From NCBI RefSeq assembly GCF_900110685.1, contig NZ_FOES01000020.1:1-46877 (forward strand): 46,877 bases of DNA, read 5' to 3'. The position numbers were made by a program, and so were the translations under genes. Shown piece after piece: positions 25,646 to 34,100 of this stretch (position 1 is its first letter; the number at the start of each line of letters is the position of its first letter). The notes under the pieces are model-generated. The model was not told where the DNA came from. It did no database searches and worked only from the letters and a program-made list of their open reading frames with translations. Origin of the DNA: Piscibacillus halophilus (GTDB taxonomy: Bacteria > Bacillota > Bacilli > Bacillales > Alkalibacillaceae).

Positions 25646-25671
25646 AAATCGGTTTAGTAAATCGGTTTAGT
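25646..25671 (+). promoter_or_regulatory. Tandem LacI-type operators
   Basis: The 13-mer AAATCGGTTTAGT occurs twice without a gap (25646-25658, 25659-25671). Each copy contains TAAATCGGTTTA or its close equivalent, an imperfect palindrome around a central CG as LacI-family proteins prefer. The pair sits just downstream of the -10 box and ends about 22 bp before the LacI-type gene, so it is a likely autoregulatory roadblock for the whole operon. Confidence 0.75.
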
Positions 25672-25693
25672 ATTGATTAAAGAGGAATAGATT

Positions 25694-26725
25694 ATGAATA
25701 CAAAAAAGATTACGATTGCAGATGTTGCAGAAGAGGCGAAGGTTTCTAAAAGTACTGTGTCCCAATATTTGAACCAACGTTTTGAATACATGGGTGAACA
25801 GACGAAAGAAAGGATTGCCCAAGCGATTAAAGATTTGGGGTACCGTCCCAATATCGTGGCTCGTTCATTAAAACAAAAGACAACAACGACCATTGGAGTC
25901 ATCGTTGCCAATATTTCTCATGAATTTTCAACTCAAATTGTTCAGTCTATTGAGAAGTATTGTAATGAATCGAATTACCATATCATCGTCTGCAATGCCG
26001 AGGATCACCCTGAAAAAGAGCAAAAATATATCGAAATGCTTCGAGCAAAACAAGTAGATGGGATTATTGTATTTCCAACTAGTAATAATAAGGAACTTTA
26101 CCAAAGTTTAAATCTAGAAGATTACCCAATGGTGTTTATTGACCGTTATGTTCCAGAGGTAAAAGTGAGTTCAATTATGCTAGATAATAAAAAGGCTTCA
26201 CAATTAGCGGTTGAAGAGTTTCACAGGCTAGGCTATGAACGTATTGGGATTATCACGAATTCCACGAAAAATAATGTCACTCCTAGGGTGGAAAGAATCG
26301 AAGGGTTTGTACAAGCTCTAGAATCTAAAAATCTAGAAGTCAATGAATCTTACATTAAAAGTGTCAGTTTACATGAGATTTCAAAGGAATTAGTGCAGAT
26401 GTTTAGCCTAGAGCAACCTCCTGAAGCATTATTAGCTGGAAACGATTTAGCTCTAATAGAAATCTTGCAATTTACTAAAAAACATCAGCTGCAGATTCCG
26501 AGTGATTTAGCAGTGATTGGGATTGATGATGTATCATTTGCATCTATTTATAACCCTGAGCTGACAACGATAGCTCAACCAACTGATGAAATGGGGAAAA
26601 AAGCTGCAGAGTTACTTATCAGTCAGATTCAAGGTGAAAAGCCTCCATTTCAGCAAATTTATCGTTTTTCACCAACTTTATTAAGCCGGTCTTCCTGTAC
26701 GGGAATTAAAGGGGGAATTTTATGA
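25694..26725 (+). CDS. LacI family transcriptional regulator
   Basis: This 343-residue repressor has the N-terminal LacI helix-turn-helix (ITIADVAEEAKVSKSTVSQY) and hinge, then a periplasmic-binding-like sugar domain (IGVIVANISHEFSTQIVQSI, GIDDVSFASIYNPELTTIAQ). It sits first in the operon, directly downstream of two tandem operators, and its stop overlaps the start of the SIS isomerase gene. It probably senses the imported sugar or a phosphorylated intermediate. Confidence 0.92.
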   Translation: MNTKKITIADVAEEAKVSKSTVSQYLNQRFEYMGEQTKERIAQAIKDLGYRPNIVARSLKQKTTTTIGVIVANISHEFSTQIVQSIEKYCNESNYHIIVCNAEDHPEKEQKYIEMLRAKQVDGIIVFPTSNNKELYQSLNLEDYPMVFIDRYVPEVKVSSIMLDNKKASQLAVEEFHRLGYERIGIITNSTKNNVTPRVERIEGFVQALESKNLEVNESYIKSVSLHEISKELVQMFSLEQPPEALLAGNDLALIEILQFTKKHQLQIPSDLAVIGIDDVSFASIYNPELTTIAQPTDEMGKKAAELLISQIQGEKPPFQQIYRFSPTLLSRSSCTGIKGGIL

Positions 26726-27273
26726 AGGAACATTTATCAACCATTTTAAAAGAGCTTGAAAGCGTTTTAAGTGGGGCGGATACTTATTCTGCCGAAAAAT
26801 TAGCCGAAAAGATTAATCGTGTTGATCGTGTGTTTATAGCTGGTAATGGCCGATCAGGGTTAGCTGGAAAGATGTTTGCTATGCGCTTAATGCACATTGG
26901 ATATAAAGCCTATGTCGTTGGTGAGACGATTACCCCAAGTATCAGTGGGGATGACCTTTTAATCATAATATCTGGATCTGGGAAAACACAAACTCTCGCT
27001 CATTTTGCTAAAAAAGCTAATGAAGTCAATTCTGAAATCGCTTTATTAACGACAAATACAGATTCACCTATTGCAAGCGAAAGCGATCTCGTCATTGAAG
27101 TGCCAGCTGTCACTAAGGCGACAGCACATGAACGGGCTACGATTCAACCATTAGGGAGCCAGTTTGATCAATCAGCCCACCTTTTGTTGGACGGCATTAT
27201 TGTCTATTTACTCGAACATTTGACTAAGGAAGATCACGAAGCACTTCAAAAGAAACATACCAACCTAGAGTAA
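26722..27273 (+). CDS. hxlB: 6-phospho-3-hexuloisomerase-like SIS-domain protein
   Basis: This 183-residue SIS protein has the motif VDRVFIAGNGRSGLAGKMFAMRL, the SGSGKTQTLAHFAKKA phosphosugar loop and the C-terminal ERATIQPLGSQFDQSAHLLLDG typical of HxlB/PHI. The enzyme interconverts D-arabino-3-hexulose 6-phosphate and fructose 6-phosphate. Its ATG overlaps the stop of the regulator by 4 bp. The hexulose-phosphate synthase-like gene lies seven genes on in the same operon, an unusual separation since hxlA and hxlB are normally adjacent. Confidence 0.8.
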   Translation: MKEHLSTILKELESVLSGADTYSAEKLAEKINRVDRVFIAGNGRSGLAGKMFAMRLMHIGYKAYVVGETITPSISGDDLLIIISGSGKTQTLAHFAKKANEVNSEIALLTTNTDSPIASESDLVIEVPAVTKATAHERATIQPLGSQFDQSAHLLLDGIIVYLLEHLTKEDHEALQKKHTNLE

Positions 27274-27332
27274 TTTAAAGCTAATCGAAAAAGATTAGCT
27301 AATTATAAATATTTCATAAAGGAGTTTTAAAT

Positions 27333-28361
27333 ATGAGAAAGTTATTACTTTTAGCTAGTGCTGTATTAGTTTTAGGTATTTTAGCCGCATGTGGTGGTGA
27401 GGAGACCGAAGATTCTAGCGGTGAAGGTTCAGATTCTTCTATTAAAATTGTGGCTGCTCACAACCAGACGGATCCTGAAAACCCGTATCAAGATGGTTTA
27501 GTCGCATTCAAAGAATATGCAGAAGCTGAATCAGATGGTCAAATTGAAGTGGAGGTTCATGCAGGAACGATTGGTACTGAAGAAGCAGAGTTAGTTGAAA
27601 AATTAAAAACAGGTGGAGCTGATGTTGTTTTAGTATCTCCAGGTTTTATGACATCAACTGGAATTAATGAAGTAGACTTATTTGCATTCCCATACCTTTT
27701 TGAAAGCTATGACCATTGGGAAAATGTTGTAACTGGTGAAGTTGGCGATGAAATGGCTGACATTATTAATGAAAAATCTAATAACGATTTCAAATTACTA
27801 GGTTATTGGACAGCTGGCGTACGCCACTACTATGGTAAAGAACCAGTTAATGCAATTGAAGATTTAGAAGGTATGACGATTCGTACTCAGACTTCAGGCG
27901 TTGTTGCTGACTATTGGGAACAAGTTGGAGCCATCCCAACACAAGTAGCATGGGGAGAGCTATATCAAGGTCTACAGCAGGATGTTGTTGATTCAGCTGA
28001 AAACGCTTACCCATACTTTGTACAACAAGATCACCATCGTACTCCAAACGGTAAATATATTAGTGAGACAGGACATGACTACACAACTCGTTTCCTATTA
28101 ATTAATGGTCAAGAATTTGATAATTATACAGAAGAACAACAAGACATTATCTTACAGGCAGCAGAAGCATCTGTAGAAGCTGAGTGGGAAGCATTATATA
28201 ACCAAGAAGAAGAGTATAAAGAAAAAGCGATAGAGGAAGGCGCAGAAGTTAACGAACTGGATCGCCAACCATTTATTGATCTTGCTGAGCCACTTCAAGA
28301 CGAAGCAGCTAAGGAATTAGGCGTTGAAGATCTGCTACAGAAGATTAGAGATGCTAAATAA
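27333..28361 (+). CDS. TRAP transporter substrate-binding lipoprotein (DctP family)
   Basis: This 342-residue lipoprotein has C20 of its lipobox (LVLGILAAC). The mature part has DctP features: KIVAAHNQTDPENPYQDGL, GGADVVLVSPGFM, the helix LEGMTIRTQTSGVVADYWEQ with the conserved arginine that binds a carboxylate, and WGELYQGLQQDVVDSAEN. It therefore binds an acidic sugar or sugar-derived acid. A hairpin between this gene and the small permease probably sets a higher dose of binding protein. Confidence 0.92.
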   Translation: MRKLLLLASAVLVLGILAACGGEETEDSSGEGSDSSIKIVAAHNQTDPENPYQDGLVAFKEYAEAESDGQIEVEVHAGTIGTEEAELVEKLKTGGADVVLVSPGFMTSTGINEVDLFAFPYLFESYDHWENVVTGEVGDEMADIINEKSNNDFKLLGYWTAGVRHYYGKEPVNAIEDLEGMTIRTQTSGVVADYWEQVGAIPTQVAWGELYQGLQQDVVDSAENAYPYFVQQDHHRTPNGKYISETGHDYTTRFLLINGQEFDNYTEEQQDIILQAAEASVEAEWEALYNQEEEYKEKAIEEGAEVNELDRQPFIDLAEPLQDEAAKELGVEDLLQKIRDAK

Positions 28362-28373
28362 GTTTCTAAATTA

Positions 28374-28400
28374 AAAGGGGCACAAGATTTGTGTCCCTTT
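28374..28400 (+). terminator. Partial terminator/processing hairpin after the TRAP binding-protein gene
   Basis: AAAGGGGCAC pairs with GTGTCCCTTT around a 7-nt loop, with only a weak T-run. It lies between the binding-protein gene and the permeases. Confidence 0.6.
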
Positions 28401-28423
28401 GGTTTAGTTAAAGGAGGGTGAAC

Positions 28424-28909
28424 ATGAATAAAGCAGTCAAAGTTGTTGAACGTATCCAAATAGCTATGGGTTTATTCTTTTTAACAATTTTCTTCCTAGT
28501 GATCTTATATCAGATTGCCACTAGACATCTAGGAATCTCAGTGATTTGGACTGAAGAAGTTGCGAAATATTCATTTATCTGGTCTGTCTTCATGGGAGCA
28601 GCCATCATGGTAAATAGACGAGAACATTTTAATTTTGATTTATTGCAAAGCAAGTTAAAAGGCAAGAAAAAACATGCTTTAAATTTGTTCAATGATACTA
28701 TTTTAATTTTGTTTAATATAGCGTTATTCATTTATGGAATTGATGTTGTTCAACAGTTCTGGGATTATAACTGGGTTGCATTGCCAAGTATGAAAATGGG
28801 CTACGTATGGATTTCGATTCCGATTATGTCAGGTACGATGATTCTTTATTCGTTGAACCACATTTTCAAACATGTACAGCAATTTAGAGAGAAGGGAGTG
28901 CAACCATAA
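28424..28909 (+). CDS. TRAP transporter small permease (DctQ family)
   Basis: This 161-residue protein has four membrane helices and the DctQ motif ISVIWTEEVAKYSFIWSVFMGAA followed by VNRREHFNFD. The ATG at 28424 follows AAGGAGGG; an in-frame GTG two codons earlier overlaps that site. It packs against the large permease. Its stop TAA shares a base with the next ATG (TAATG). Confidence 0.9.
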   Translation: MNKAVKVVERIQIAMGLFFLTIFFLVILYQIATRHLGISVIWTEEVAKYSFIWSVFMGAAIMVNRREHFNFDLLQSKLKGKKKHALNLFNDTILILFNIALFIYGIDVVQQFWDYNWVALPSMKMGYVWISIPIMSGTMILYSLNHIFKHVQQFREKGVQP

Positions 28910-30195
28910 TGGGAATGTTTTTAGTTGGGACGTTTGTAATTTTTTTATTAATTGGTATTCCAATTGCCTTTGTTATTGGGATTGTTGCGCTTCTAGGTAT
29001 TTTAAATATTGAATATATTCCTGAAGTTACAGTACCCATGAAAATGATGAATGGATTGAATTCATTCGTACTGTTAGCTGTACCACTATTTATTTTAGCT
29101 GCCAACTTAATGAACTCTGGGAAAATTTCAGAGAAGTTAGTTGAGTTTGCGTTAGCAATTGTTGGTTCAATCAAAGGTGGTTTAGCACAGGCGAATGTTT
29201 TAGTATCTATGATGTTCGCAGGTGTATCGGGTGCTTCACAAGCGGATACTGCTGGTGTTGGAAAGATTTTAATTCCAAGCATGAAGAAAAATGGATATGA
29301 TACGGAGACATCTGTAGGGGTAACGGCAGCCTCATCTACGATTGGCGTTATTATTCCACCGAGTATTCCAATGGTCATCTTTGCAGGGATTACGAATGCA
29401 TCTGTAGGGGCTTTATTCTTAGCGGGGATCATTCCAGGTGTTTTGGTCGCACTGTCAATGATGATTTTTGTTTATATTGTAGCGAAGAAGAAAGATTTCA
29501 AAAGCTATGAACGTGTAGAAGCGAGTCGCTTTTTCAAATTACTAGGGGAGTCTATTCCCGCATTATTAACTCCAGTGATTATAGTAGGTGGAATTGTAAC
29601 AGGTTTCTTTACAGCAACTGAAGCAGCAGCCGTAGCATCGGTATATACATTATTAATTAGTATGTTTTTCTATAAAACATTAAAGATAAAAGATTTACCG
29701 AAAATTTTATTTGATACGCTTGCCTTAAGCTCACTCTCTTTATTTGCATTAGCCGCTGCGAGTGCGTTAGGTGAATTAATGAGTTATTATCAACTGGGCA
29801 TTCTTGCGCAAGAATTTTTTACTGATTATGTAGACGCTAAATGGGTATTCATTTTAATTACGATTCTTTTCTTCCTATTTATAGGGACGTTTATGGATGC
29901 CATACCGGCGATGATTCTATTTGTACCCGTTATTATGCCAACTGCTGCTCAATTTGGTGTGGACCCAGTACATCTAGGGTTAATCGTTGTTATGACATTA
30001 GCAGTTGGATTAGTGACACCACCTTATGGATTATGTTTATTACTGGCAGCGAAAATAGGAAAGTTATCAATTGAAAGGTCATTTAGGGCGGTTATTCCAT
30101 ATATATTAATTGTTGTTGCCGTGTTGATCTTCATTGCGTTCTTCCCGGATGTTGCCATGCATATACCGAAGCTATTGAATCCAGATTTGTTTTAG
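28909..30195 (+). CDS. TRAP transporter large permease (DctM family)
   Basis: This 428-residue polytopic protein has the DctM repeats: NSFVLLAVPLFILAANLMNSG, GVSGASQADTAGVGKILIPSM, TAASSTIGVIIPPSIPMV and VGLVTPPYGLCLLLAAKIG. It couples substrate uptake to sodium entry, fitting a salt-adapted host. Translation is coupled to the small permease. The following PfkB kinase would phosphorylate the imported sugar. Confidence 0.93.
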   Translation: MGMFLVGTFVIFLLIGIPIAFVIGIVALLGILNIEYIPEVTVPMKMMNGLNSFVLLAVPLFILAANLMNSGKISEKLVEFALAIVGSIKGGLAQANVLVSMMFAGVSGASQADTAGVGKILIPSMKKNGYDTETSVGVTAASSTIGVIIPPSIPMVIFAGITNASVGALFLAGIIPGVLVALSMMIFVYIVAKKKDFKSYERVEASRFFKLLGESIPALLTPVIIVGGIVTGFFTATEAAAVASVYTLLISMFFYKTLKIKDLPKILFDTLALSSLSLFALAAASALGELMSYYQLGILAQEFFTDYVDAKWVFILITILFFLFIGTFMDAIPAMILFVPVIMPTAAQFGVDPVHLGLIVVMTLAVGLVTPPYGLCLLLAAKIGKLSIERSFRAVIPYILIVVAVLIFIAFFPDVAMHIPKLLNPDLF

Positions 30196-30213
30196 TAGAT
30201 TAGGAGGTACAAC

Positions 30214-31164
30214 ATGAGAGATATCATTACAATAGGGGACGCTATGATCGCCTTTACCCCATCCAAAACAGGACCTATGAAGTTTGTTGATTCTTTTAAA
30301 CGAAATATTGGTGGAGCCGAATTAAACGTAGCTATTGGCTGTGCGCGCTTAGGTTTAAACGCCGGGTGGATTAGCCGTTTGGGAAATGATGAGTTTGGCA
30401 AATATATACGAAATTTTGCTCGTGGAGAAGGTATCGATGTGTCTGAAGTGGAGCTTGTCGATGGTTATCCTACTTCATTAAATTTTAAAGAGATTATGGA
30501 AGATGGAAGTGTTAGGACGTTTTATTATCGAGATCGTTCACCGACCTTAACAATGTCACCAGTAGATCTGAGAGGAGACTATTTTAAACAAGCCAAAATA
30601 CTTCATGTCACGGGCGTTTTCCCAGCTATAACTGAACAAAACTTAGCCATCATTCGAGCAGCTATCAAATTAGCTAAAGAAAATAATGTCAAAATCGTAT
30701 TAGACCCGAATATTCGTTTGAAATTATGGGGAAAAGAAAAGGCCCGAGACGTCTTAATCTCATTTTTGCCTGATGTTGATATTTTACTAGCAGGAGAAGA
30801 AGAATTAGAGATTATGTTTAATGAATCCGATCCTCATGAAGTTGTAGAAATATGTCATCCATACGATATGGAGTATATCGTAATTAAGCAAGGGGAAAAC
30901 GGATCCATAGGGTATCACAATGGTGAGTTCGTAAAGGCTAATCCAATACCACCTGCAAAAGTGGTGGATACAGTTGGAGCAGGTGATGGCTTTGACTCAG
31001 GGTTTATCTATGGATACCTTAATGGTTGGTCGTTAGATAAAACACTTCATTTTGCTAATACGATTGGATCGATGGTAGTCAGTGTTGTAGGGGATAATGA
31101 AGGACTCCCTTATTTAGAAGATGTCCAAATGCATCTCGGTGAATTGGAACGAATCGAACGATAG
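30214..31164 (+). CDS. PfkB family sugar kinase (2-keto-3-deoxygluconate kinase-like)
   Basis: This 316-residue ribokinase-fold enzyme has the N-terminal GGAELNVAIGCARLGL and the C-terminal DTVGAGDGFDSGF with the catalytic base D258. LDPNIRLKLWG resembles KDG kinases. It phosphorylates the incoming unphosphorylated sugar with ATP, the expected first step after a TRAP importer. It lies between the permease and the hexulose-phosphate synthase-like gene, so the product may be a 3-hexulose 6-phosphate or a derivative. Exact substrate unknown. Confidence 0.85.
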   Translation: MRDIITIGDAMIAFTPSKTGPMKFVDSFKRNIGGAELNVAIGCARLGLNAGWISRLGNDEFGKYIRNFARGEGIDVSEVELVDGYPTSLNFKEIMEDGSVRTFYYRDRSPTLTMSPVDLRGDYFKQAKILHVTGVFPAITEQNLAIIRAAIKLAKENNVKIVLDPNIRLKLWGKEKARDVLISFLPDVDILLAGEEELEIMFNESDPHEVVEICHPYDMEYIVIKQGENGSIGYHNGEFVKANPIPPAKVVDTVGAGDGFDSGFIYGYLNGWSLDKTLHFANTIGSMVVSVVGDNEGLPYLEDVQMHLGELERIER

Positions 31165-31174
31165 GAGGAAGTCG

Positions 31175-31795
31175 ATGAAATTGCAGCTAGCCCTTGATCG
31201 TCTAACTTGGGATGAATGTTTTAATGTAGTCGATCAAACGAAGGAAAGTATTGATATCATTGAGATTGGTACGGGTGTGATAAAAGAATACGGCATGTCA
31301 ATCGTCCGTGAAATGAGGCAACAATATCCCAATCATACCATTTTATCTGATATGAAAATTTGTGATGCGGGTGGTCATGAAGCGAAGCAAGCCTTCAGCT
31401 CAGGTTCAGATATCACGACGGTAATGGCTTTCGCATCCTCTTTAACGATTCAAGATTGTTTAGAGGTTGCTGAAGAGTATGATGGTCAAATTATGGTTGA
31501 TTTATTAGAAGTTAAAGAAAAAAGTACAATTGATCAGCTAGCGAATTTAAATGTAGATTTAGTCAGTCTTCACATTGGAAAAGACCAGCAAAAAGAAGGT
31601 GTGTTTAACTCAAGTTTATTTGAATTATTAGAGGGCTCCTCATTTGAAGTCTCGGTTGCTGGTGGAATTAGTTTAGCGAATATAGATGATGTCGTTTTAA
31701 ACAAACCTGATATTGTGATTGTTGGAAGCGCAATTTCTAAAGCTGATTCACCTCGACTTGCTGCGAAAATGATTCGAGAGAGGTTAACGTCTTGA
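31175..31795 (+). CDS. 3-hexulose-6-phosphate synthase / keto-gulonate-6-phosphate decarboxylase family protein
   Basis: This 206-residue barrel belongs to the orotidine-phosphate-decarboxylase suprafamily. Motifs are MKLQLALDR, IEIGTGVIKEYG, LSDMKICDAGGHEA, SLHIGKDQQ, VAGGI and IVGSAISKA. HPS proteins usually have DMKTMD at the metal site, while UlaD-type decarboxylases have DAKIADAG; this one reads DMKICDAG, so it is between the two. HPS joins or splits formaldehyde and ribulose 5-phosphate; the decarboxylase releases CO2. AGGAGG sits before the ATG at 31175. The hxlB-like gene in the same operon favours HPS chemistry. Confidence 0.75.
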   Translation: MKLQLALDRLTWDECFNVVDQTKESIDIIEIGTGVIKEYGMSIVREMRQQYPNHTILSDMKICDAGGHEAKQAFSSGSDITTVMAFASSLTIQDCLEVAEEYDGQIMVDLLEVKEKSTIDQLANLNVDLVSLHIGKDQQKEGVFNSSLFELLEGSSFEVSVAGGISLANIDDVVLNKPDIVIVGSAISKADSPRLAAKMIRERLTS

Positions 31796-32757
31796 TTCGG
31801 ATCGGTACAATTGGGACTAGTCAAATAAGTAGTAAGTTAATCGAGGCTTCGAGGCATGTAGCAGGTGTTTCAGTAAATGCTGTTTATTCCAGAGATGAAA
31901 ATCGCGCACTAGAGTTTGCAGAATCGAATCGAATAACTAAATCTTTCTCAAACTTAGATCATCTGTTACAGGATGAAGACATCAATTGTATTTATATTGC
32001 GTCACCAAATGCATTGCATTATGAACATGTTATGAAATCGTTGAGGCATAATAAACATGTCATCTGTGAAAAACCATTGTTTTATAAGGTAGAACATTTT
32101 GAAGAAGCTTATCAATTGGCTGATGAAAAAGGGTTGTTCTTATTTGAGGCTATGCGTCATCTTCATAGTCCGAATTTTTTTCAGTTAAAAGAGAAAGTCG
32201 AATTGATTGGTCATCCAAGTAGTGTCTACCTTCAACGAATGAGATATTCTTCTAAGTATGATGATTATTTGAATGGTAAGATCCCTAATGTTTTCTCTAA
32301 AGAAATGGGTGGGGGTGCACTACTAGATTTAGGAGTATATCCCATCAGTTTAGCTGTCGGATTATTTGGAGAACCAAAAGAGGTTCAATATTTCCCAGTT
32401 TTACTTGATAATCATGTTGACGGATCAGGAACATTAGTCATGAACTATAACAACTTTAACTGTGTAATCATGTGCTCAAAAACTGGAACCTCCTATAATC
32501 ATAGCGAGTTTGTAGGGGAAAAAGGAACGATGATAATTGATCAAGTTGCACCTATAAGCAAGATCGAGTTCATTAGTCAACAAGAGCAAATTCAATTGGC
32601 TTTAAATGAAGATCGACCCAATATGAGTTATGAGCTTGAACAATTTGTTCATATGATCGAAAGTCGTCATGAGCAGTCTTACTATTATTATCGAGATATT
32701 TCTTATAAGACTATCAAAATAGTTGAACAGTGTTTGAAACATCAATCAAACGTTTGA
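31792..32757 (+). CDS. Gfo/Idh/MocA family oxidoreductase
   Basis: This 321-residue NAD(P)-dependent dehydrogenase starts at a TTG overlapping the previous stop (TTGA), with GAGAGG upstream. The Rossmann start is IRIGTIGTSQISSKLI. YIASPNALHYEHVMKSLRHNKHVICEKPLF carries the conserved EKP lysine, and GGGALLDLGVYPISLA belongs to the C-terminal substrate domain. Members oxidise hydroxyls of sugars, inositols or glycosides. Here it may create or reduce a keto group in the pathway with the kinase and hexulose enzymes. Last gene of the operon. Confidence 0.87.
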   Translation: MIRIGTIGTSQISSKLIEASRHVAGVSVNAVYSRDENRALEFAESNRITKSFSNLDHLLQDEDINCIYIASPNALHYEHVMKSLRHNKHVICEKPLFYKVEHFEEAYQLADEKGLFLFEAMRHLHSPNFFQLKEKVELIGHPSSVYLQRMRYSSKYDDYLNGKIPNVFSKEMGGGALLDLGVYPISLAVGLFGEPKEVQYFPVLLDNHVDGSGTLVMNYNNFNCVIMCSKTGTSYNHSEFVGEKGTMIIDQVAPISKIEFISQQEQIQLALNEDRPNMSYELEQFVHMIESRHEQSYYYYRDISYKTIKIVEQCLKHQSNV

Positions 32758-32763
32758 TTGAGG

Positions 32764-32798
32764 AAAAAGGTTTTGGTGAACATGCCAAAACCTTTTTT
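32764..32798 (+). terminator. Rho-independent terminator of the sugar operon
   Basis: AAAAAGGTTTTGG pairs with CCAAAACCTTTTTT around an 8-nt loop. Confidence 0.88.
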
Positions 32799-32882
32799 AT
32801 GTGAAAATGAATTTCTAAGTTTTGATTATGTGGAGAGGGGTTTGGTAAAGTAGAAGAATCAACTTGGAAATCAGGTGAAAAC

Positions 32883-33797
32883 ATGATTCGGATTTATATA
32901 TTATTATTACTCGTTATGCTCATGTGGGGGCTTAACGTATCAGCGCTTAAAACCTTGGTAGACGCAATCGATCCAATGTTGCTGACGTCGTTTCGTATCT
33001 TTACTGCGGGTGTAGCAGTGTTAATTGCTTGTGGAATAATGGGAATATTAAGATGGCCATATAAACACGAGTGGCTGACGATTTTTAGTATTGCAATTTT
33101 TAATGTCATTTTACATCACATTTTCATTGCAGTAGGTCTTGAAATGACCACAGGTGTTAATGCGAGTTTGATATTAGGGCTCACACCACTCGTGACCATG
33201 ATGATGGCGGTTGTATTTTTGCGACAACATGTGACTTGGCTTCGCGTCGTTGGTTTTATTTTAGGGTTTTTGGGAGTCGTTGTGGCTAATATGTCAGGTG
33301 CAGGTGGACTTGGAGCAATCACTATTGGTGATTTTATTGTTTTTCTTGGTATATTAGTGCAAGGATTTAGTTTTGTCATGATTAGTAAGTTAAAACCTAC
33401 CTTTGATCCGCGCCTAGCAACAGGTTATATGATGGTGATAGGTTCGGTGTTTATCTTTATCATTAGCCAGGCGTTTGGATCAGAGGTTCAAGAGATTACA
33501 AGTTTACTAGATTGGAAGCTTGCGCTTGTGTTCTTATTCAGTGCAATCATGGCGACAGCTTTTGGACATATGACTTATAATTTCGCAACCAAACAAGTAG
33601 GCCCAGCAGAGACTGCCATTTTCATTAATTTGAACACGTTGTTTGCCATTATAGGTTCGGCTGTGTTCTTAAATGAGGTCATCACGATGAATCATTTAGC
33701 TGGCTTCGTGTTAATTTTGTTTGGTGTCTTTATCGGCACAGGAGCCCTTGAATACTTAATGTTAAAAAGGAAGAAAACGCAAAATAAGGTAAGCTGA
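32883..33797 (+). CDS. EamA/DMT family transporter
   Basis: This 304-residue protein has ten predicted membrane helices in two EamA repeats (GLNVSALKTLVDAIDPMLLT in the first, AFGHMTYNFATKQVGPAETA in the second). Such proteins export metabolites, often amino acids or their derivatives. It is a single-gene unit with its own terminator, so context gives no substrate. Confidence 0.9.
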   Translation: MIRIYILLLLVMLMWGLNVSALKTLVDAIDPMLLTSFRIFTAGVAVLIACGIMGILRWPYKHEWLTIFSIAIFNVILHHIFIAVGLEMTTGVNASLILGLTPLVTMMMAVVFLRQHVTWLRVVGFILGFLGVVVANMSGAGGLGAITIGDFIVFLGILVQGFSFVMISKLKPTFDPRLATGYMMVIGSVFIFIISQAFGSEVQEITSLLDWKLALVFLFSAIMATAFGHMTYNFATKQVGPAETAIFINLNTLFAIIGSAVFLNEVITMNHLAGFVLILFGVFIGTGALEYLMLKRKKTQNKVS

Positions 33798-33820
33798 CCA
33801 ATCCCTTGGTCAGCTTTTTT
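33792..33820 (+). terminator. Rho-independent terminator of the EamA gene
   Basis: AGCTGACCAA pairs with TTGGTCAGCT around TCCC, followed by a T-run; the stop codon is part of the stem. The following 180 bp to the next promoter show nothing recognisable. Confidence 0.88.
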
Positions 33821-34001
33821 ACGTTAACTTGAGAATAAGTGTAGAGTCATAGCATTATTGATCTGATCATAGTCTATTATAAATTGTAATAGAATTGGAG
33901 ATTAAGCTATTGAAGGGATCTAATTTTGACATAGTTAAGGCTCTATTATTGAGGTCATCCAAAATTCACAAATAATCAGAACTCAGACAAAGAAATGGCA
34001 C

Positions 34002-34015
34002 AGAAAGCGTTTACA
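34002..34015 (+). promoter_or_regulatory. cre-like catabolite control site overlapping the -35 box
   Basis: AGAAAGCGTTTACA differs from the Bacillus cre pattern TGAAAGCGTTTACA-like only at its first base. It overlaps the -35 hexamer of the TAXI-TRAP promoter, the expected place for CcpA repression. Confidence 0.65.
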
Positions 34016-34038
34016 ACTGTTGTAGTTTTCTGTATAAT
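34010..34038 (+). promoter_or_regulatory. Sigma-A promoter of the TAXI-TRAP operon
   Basis: TTTACA (34010-34015), 17 bp, TATAAT (34033-34038), about 63 bp before the start codon. Confidence 0.8.
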
Positions 34039-34044
34039 CAAAAA

Positions 34045-34068
34045 TTGTCGAGAGTATTTTGTCGACAA
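34045..34068 (+). promoter_or_regulatory. Candidate GntR/FCD operator, TTGTCGACAA palindrome with an upstream half site
   Basis: A perfect 10-bp palindrome TTGTCGACAA (34059-34068) is preceded at 34045 by a matching half site TTGTCGA. It begins at the expected transcription start, the position for a repressor. GntR/FCD proteins bind short palindromes of this kind, and one is encoded in this operon at 37200. Confidence 0.65.
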
Positions 34069-34100
34069 TATACAGAATTTTGAATTAGGGGGAATGAACA

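Noticed and set aside
28884-29432. A 182-codon minus-strand frame
   Set aside because: Antisense shadow of the DctM permease gene, with no start signal.
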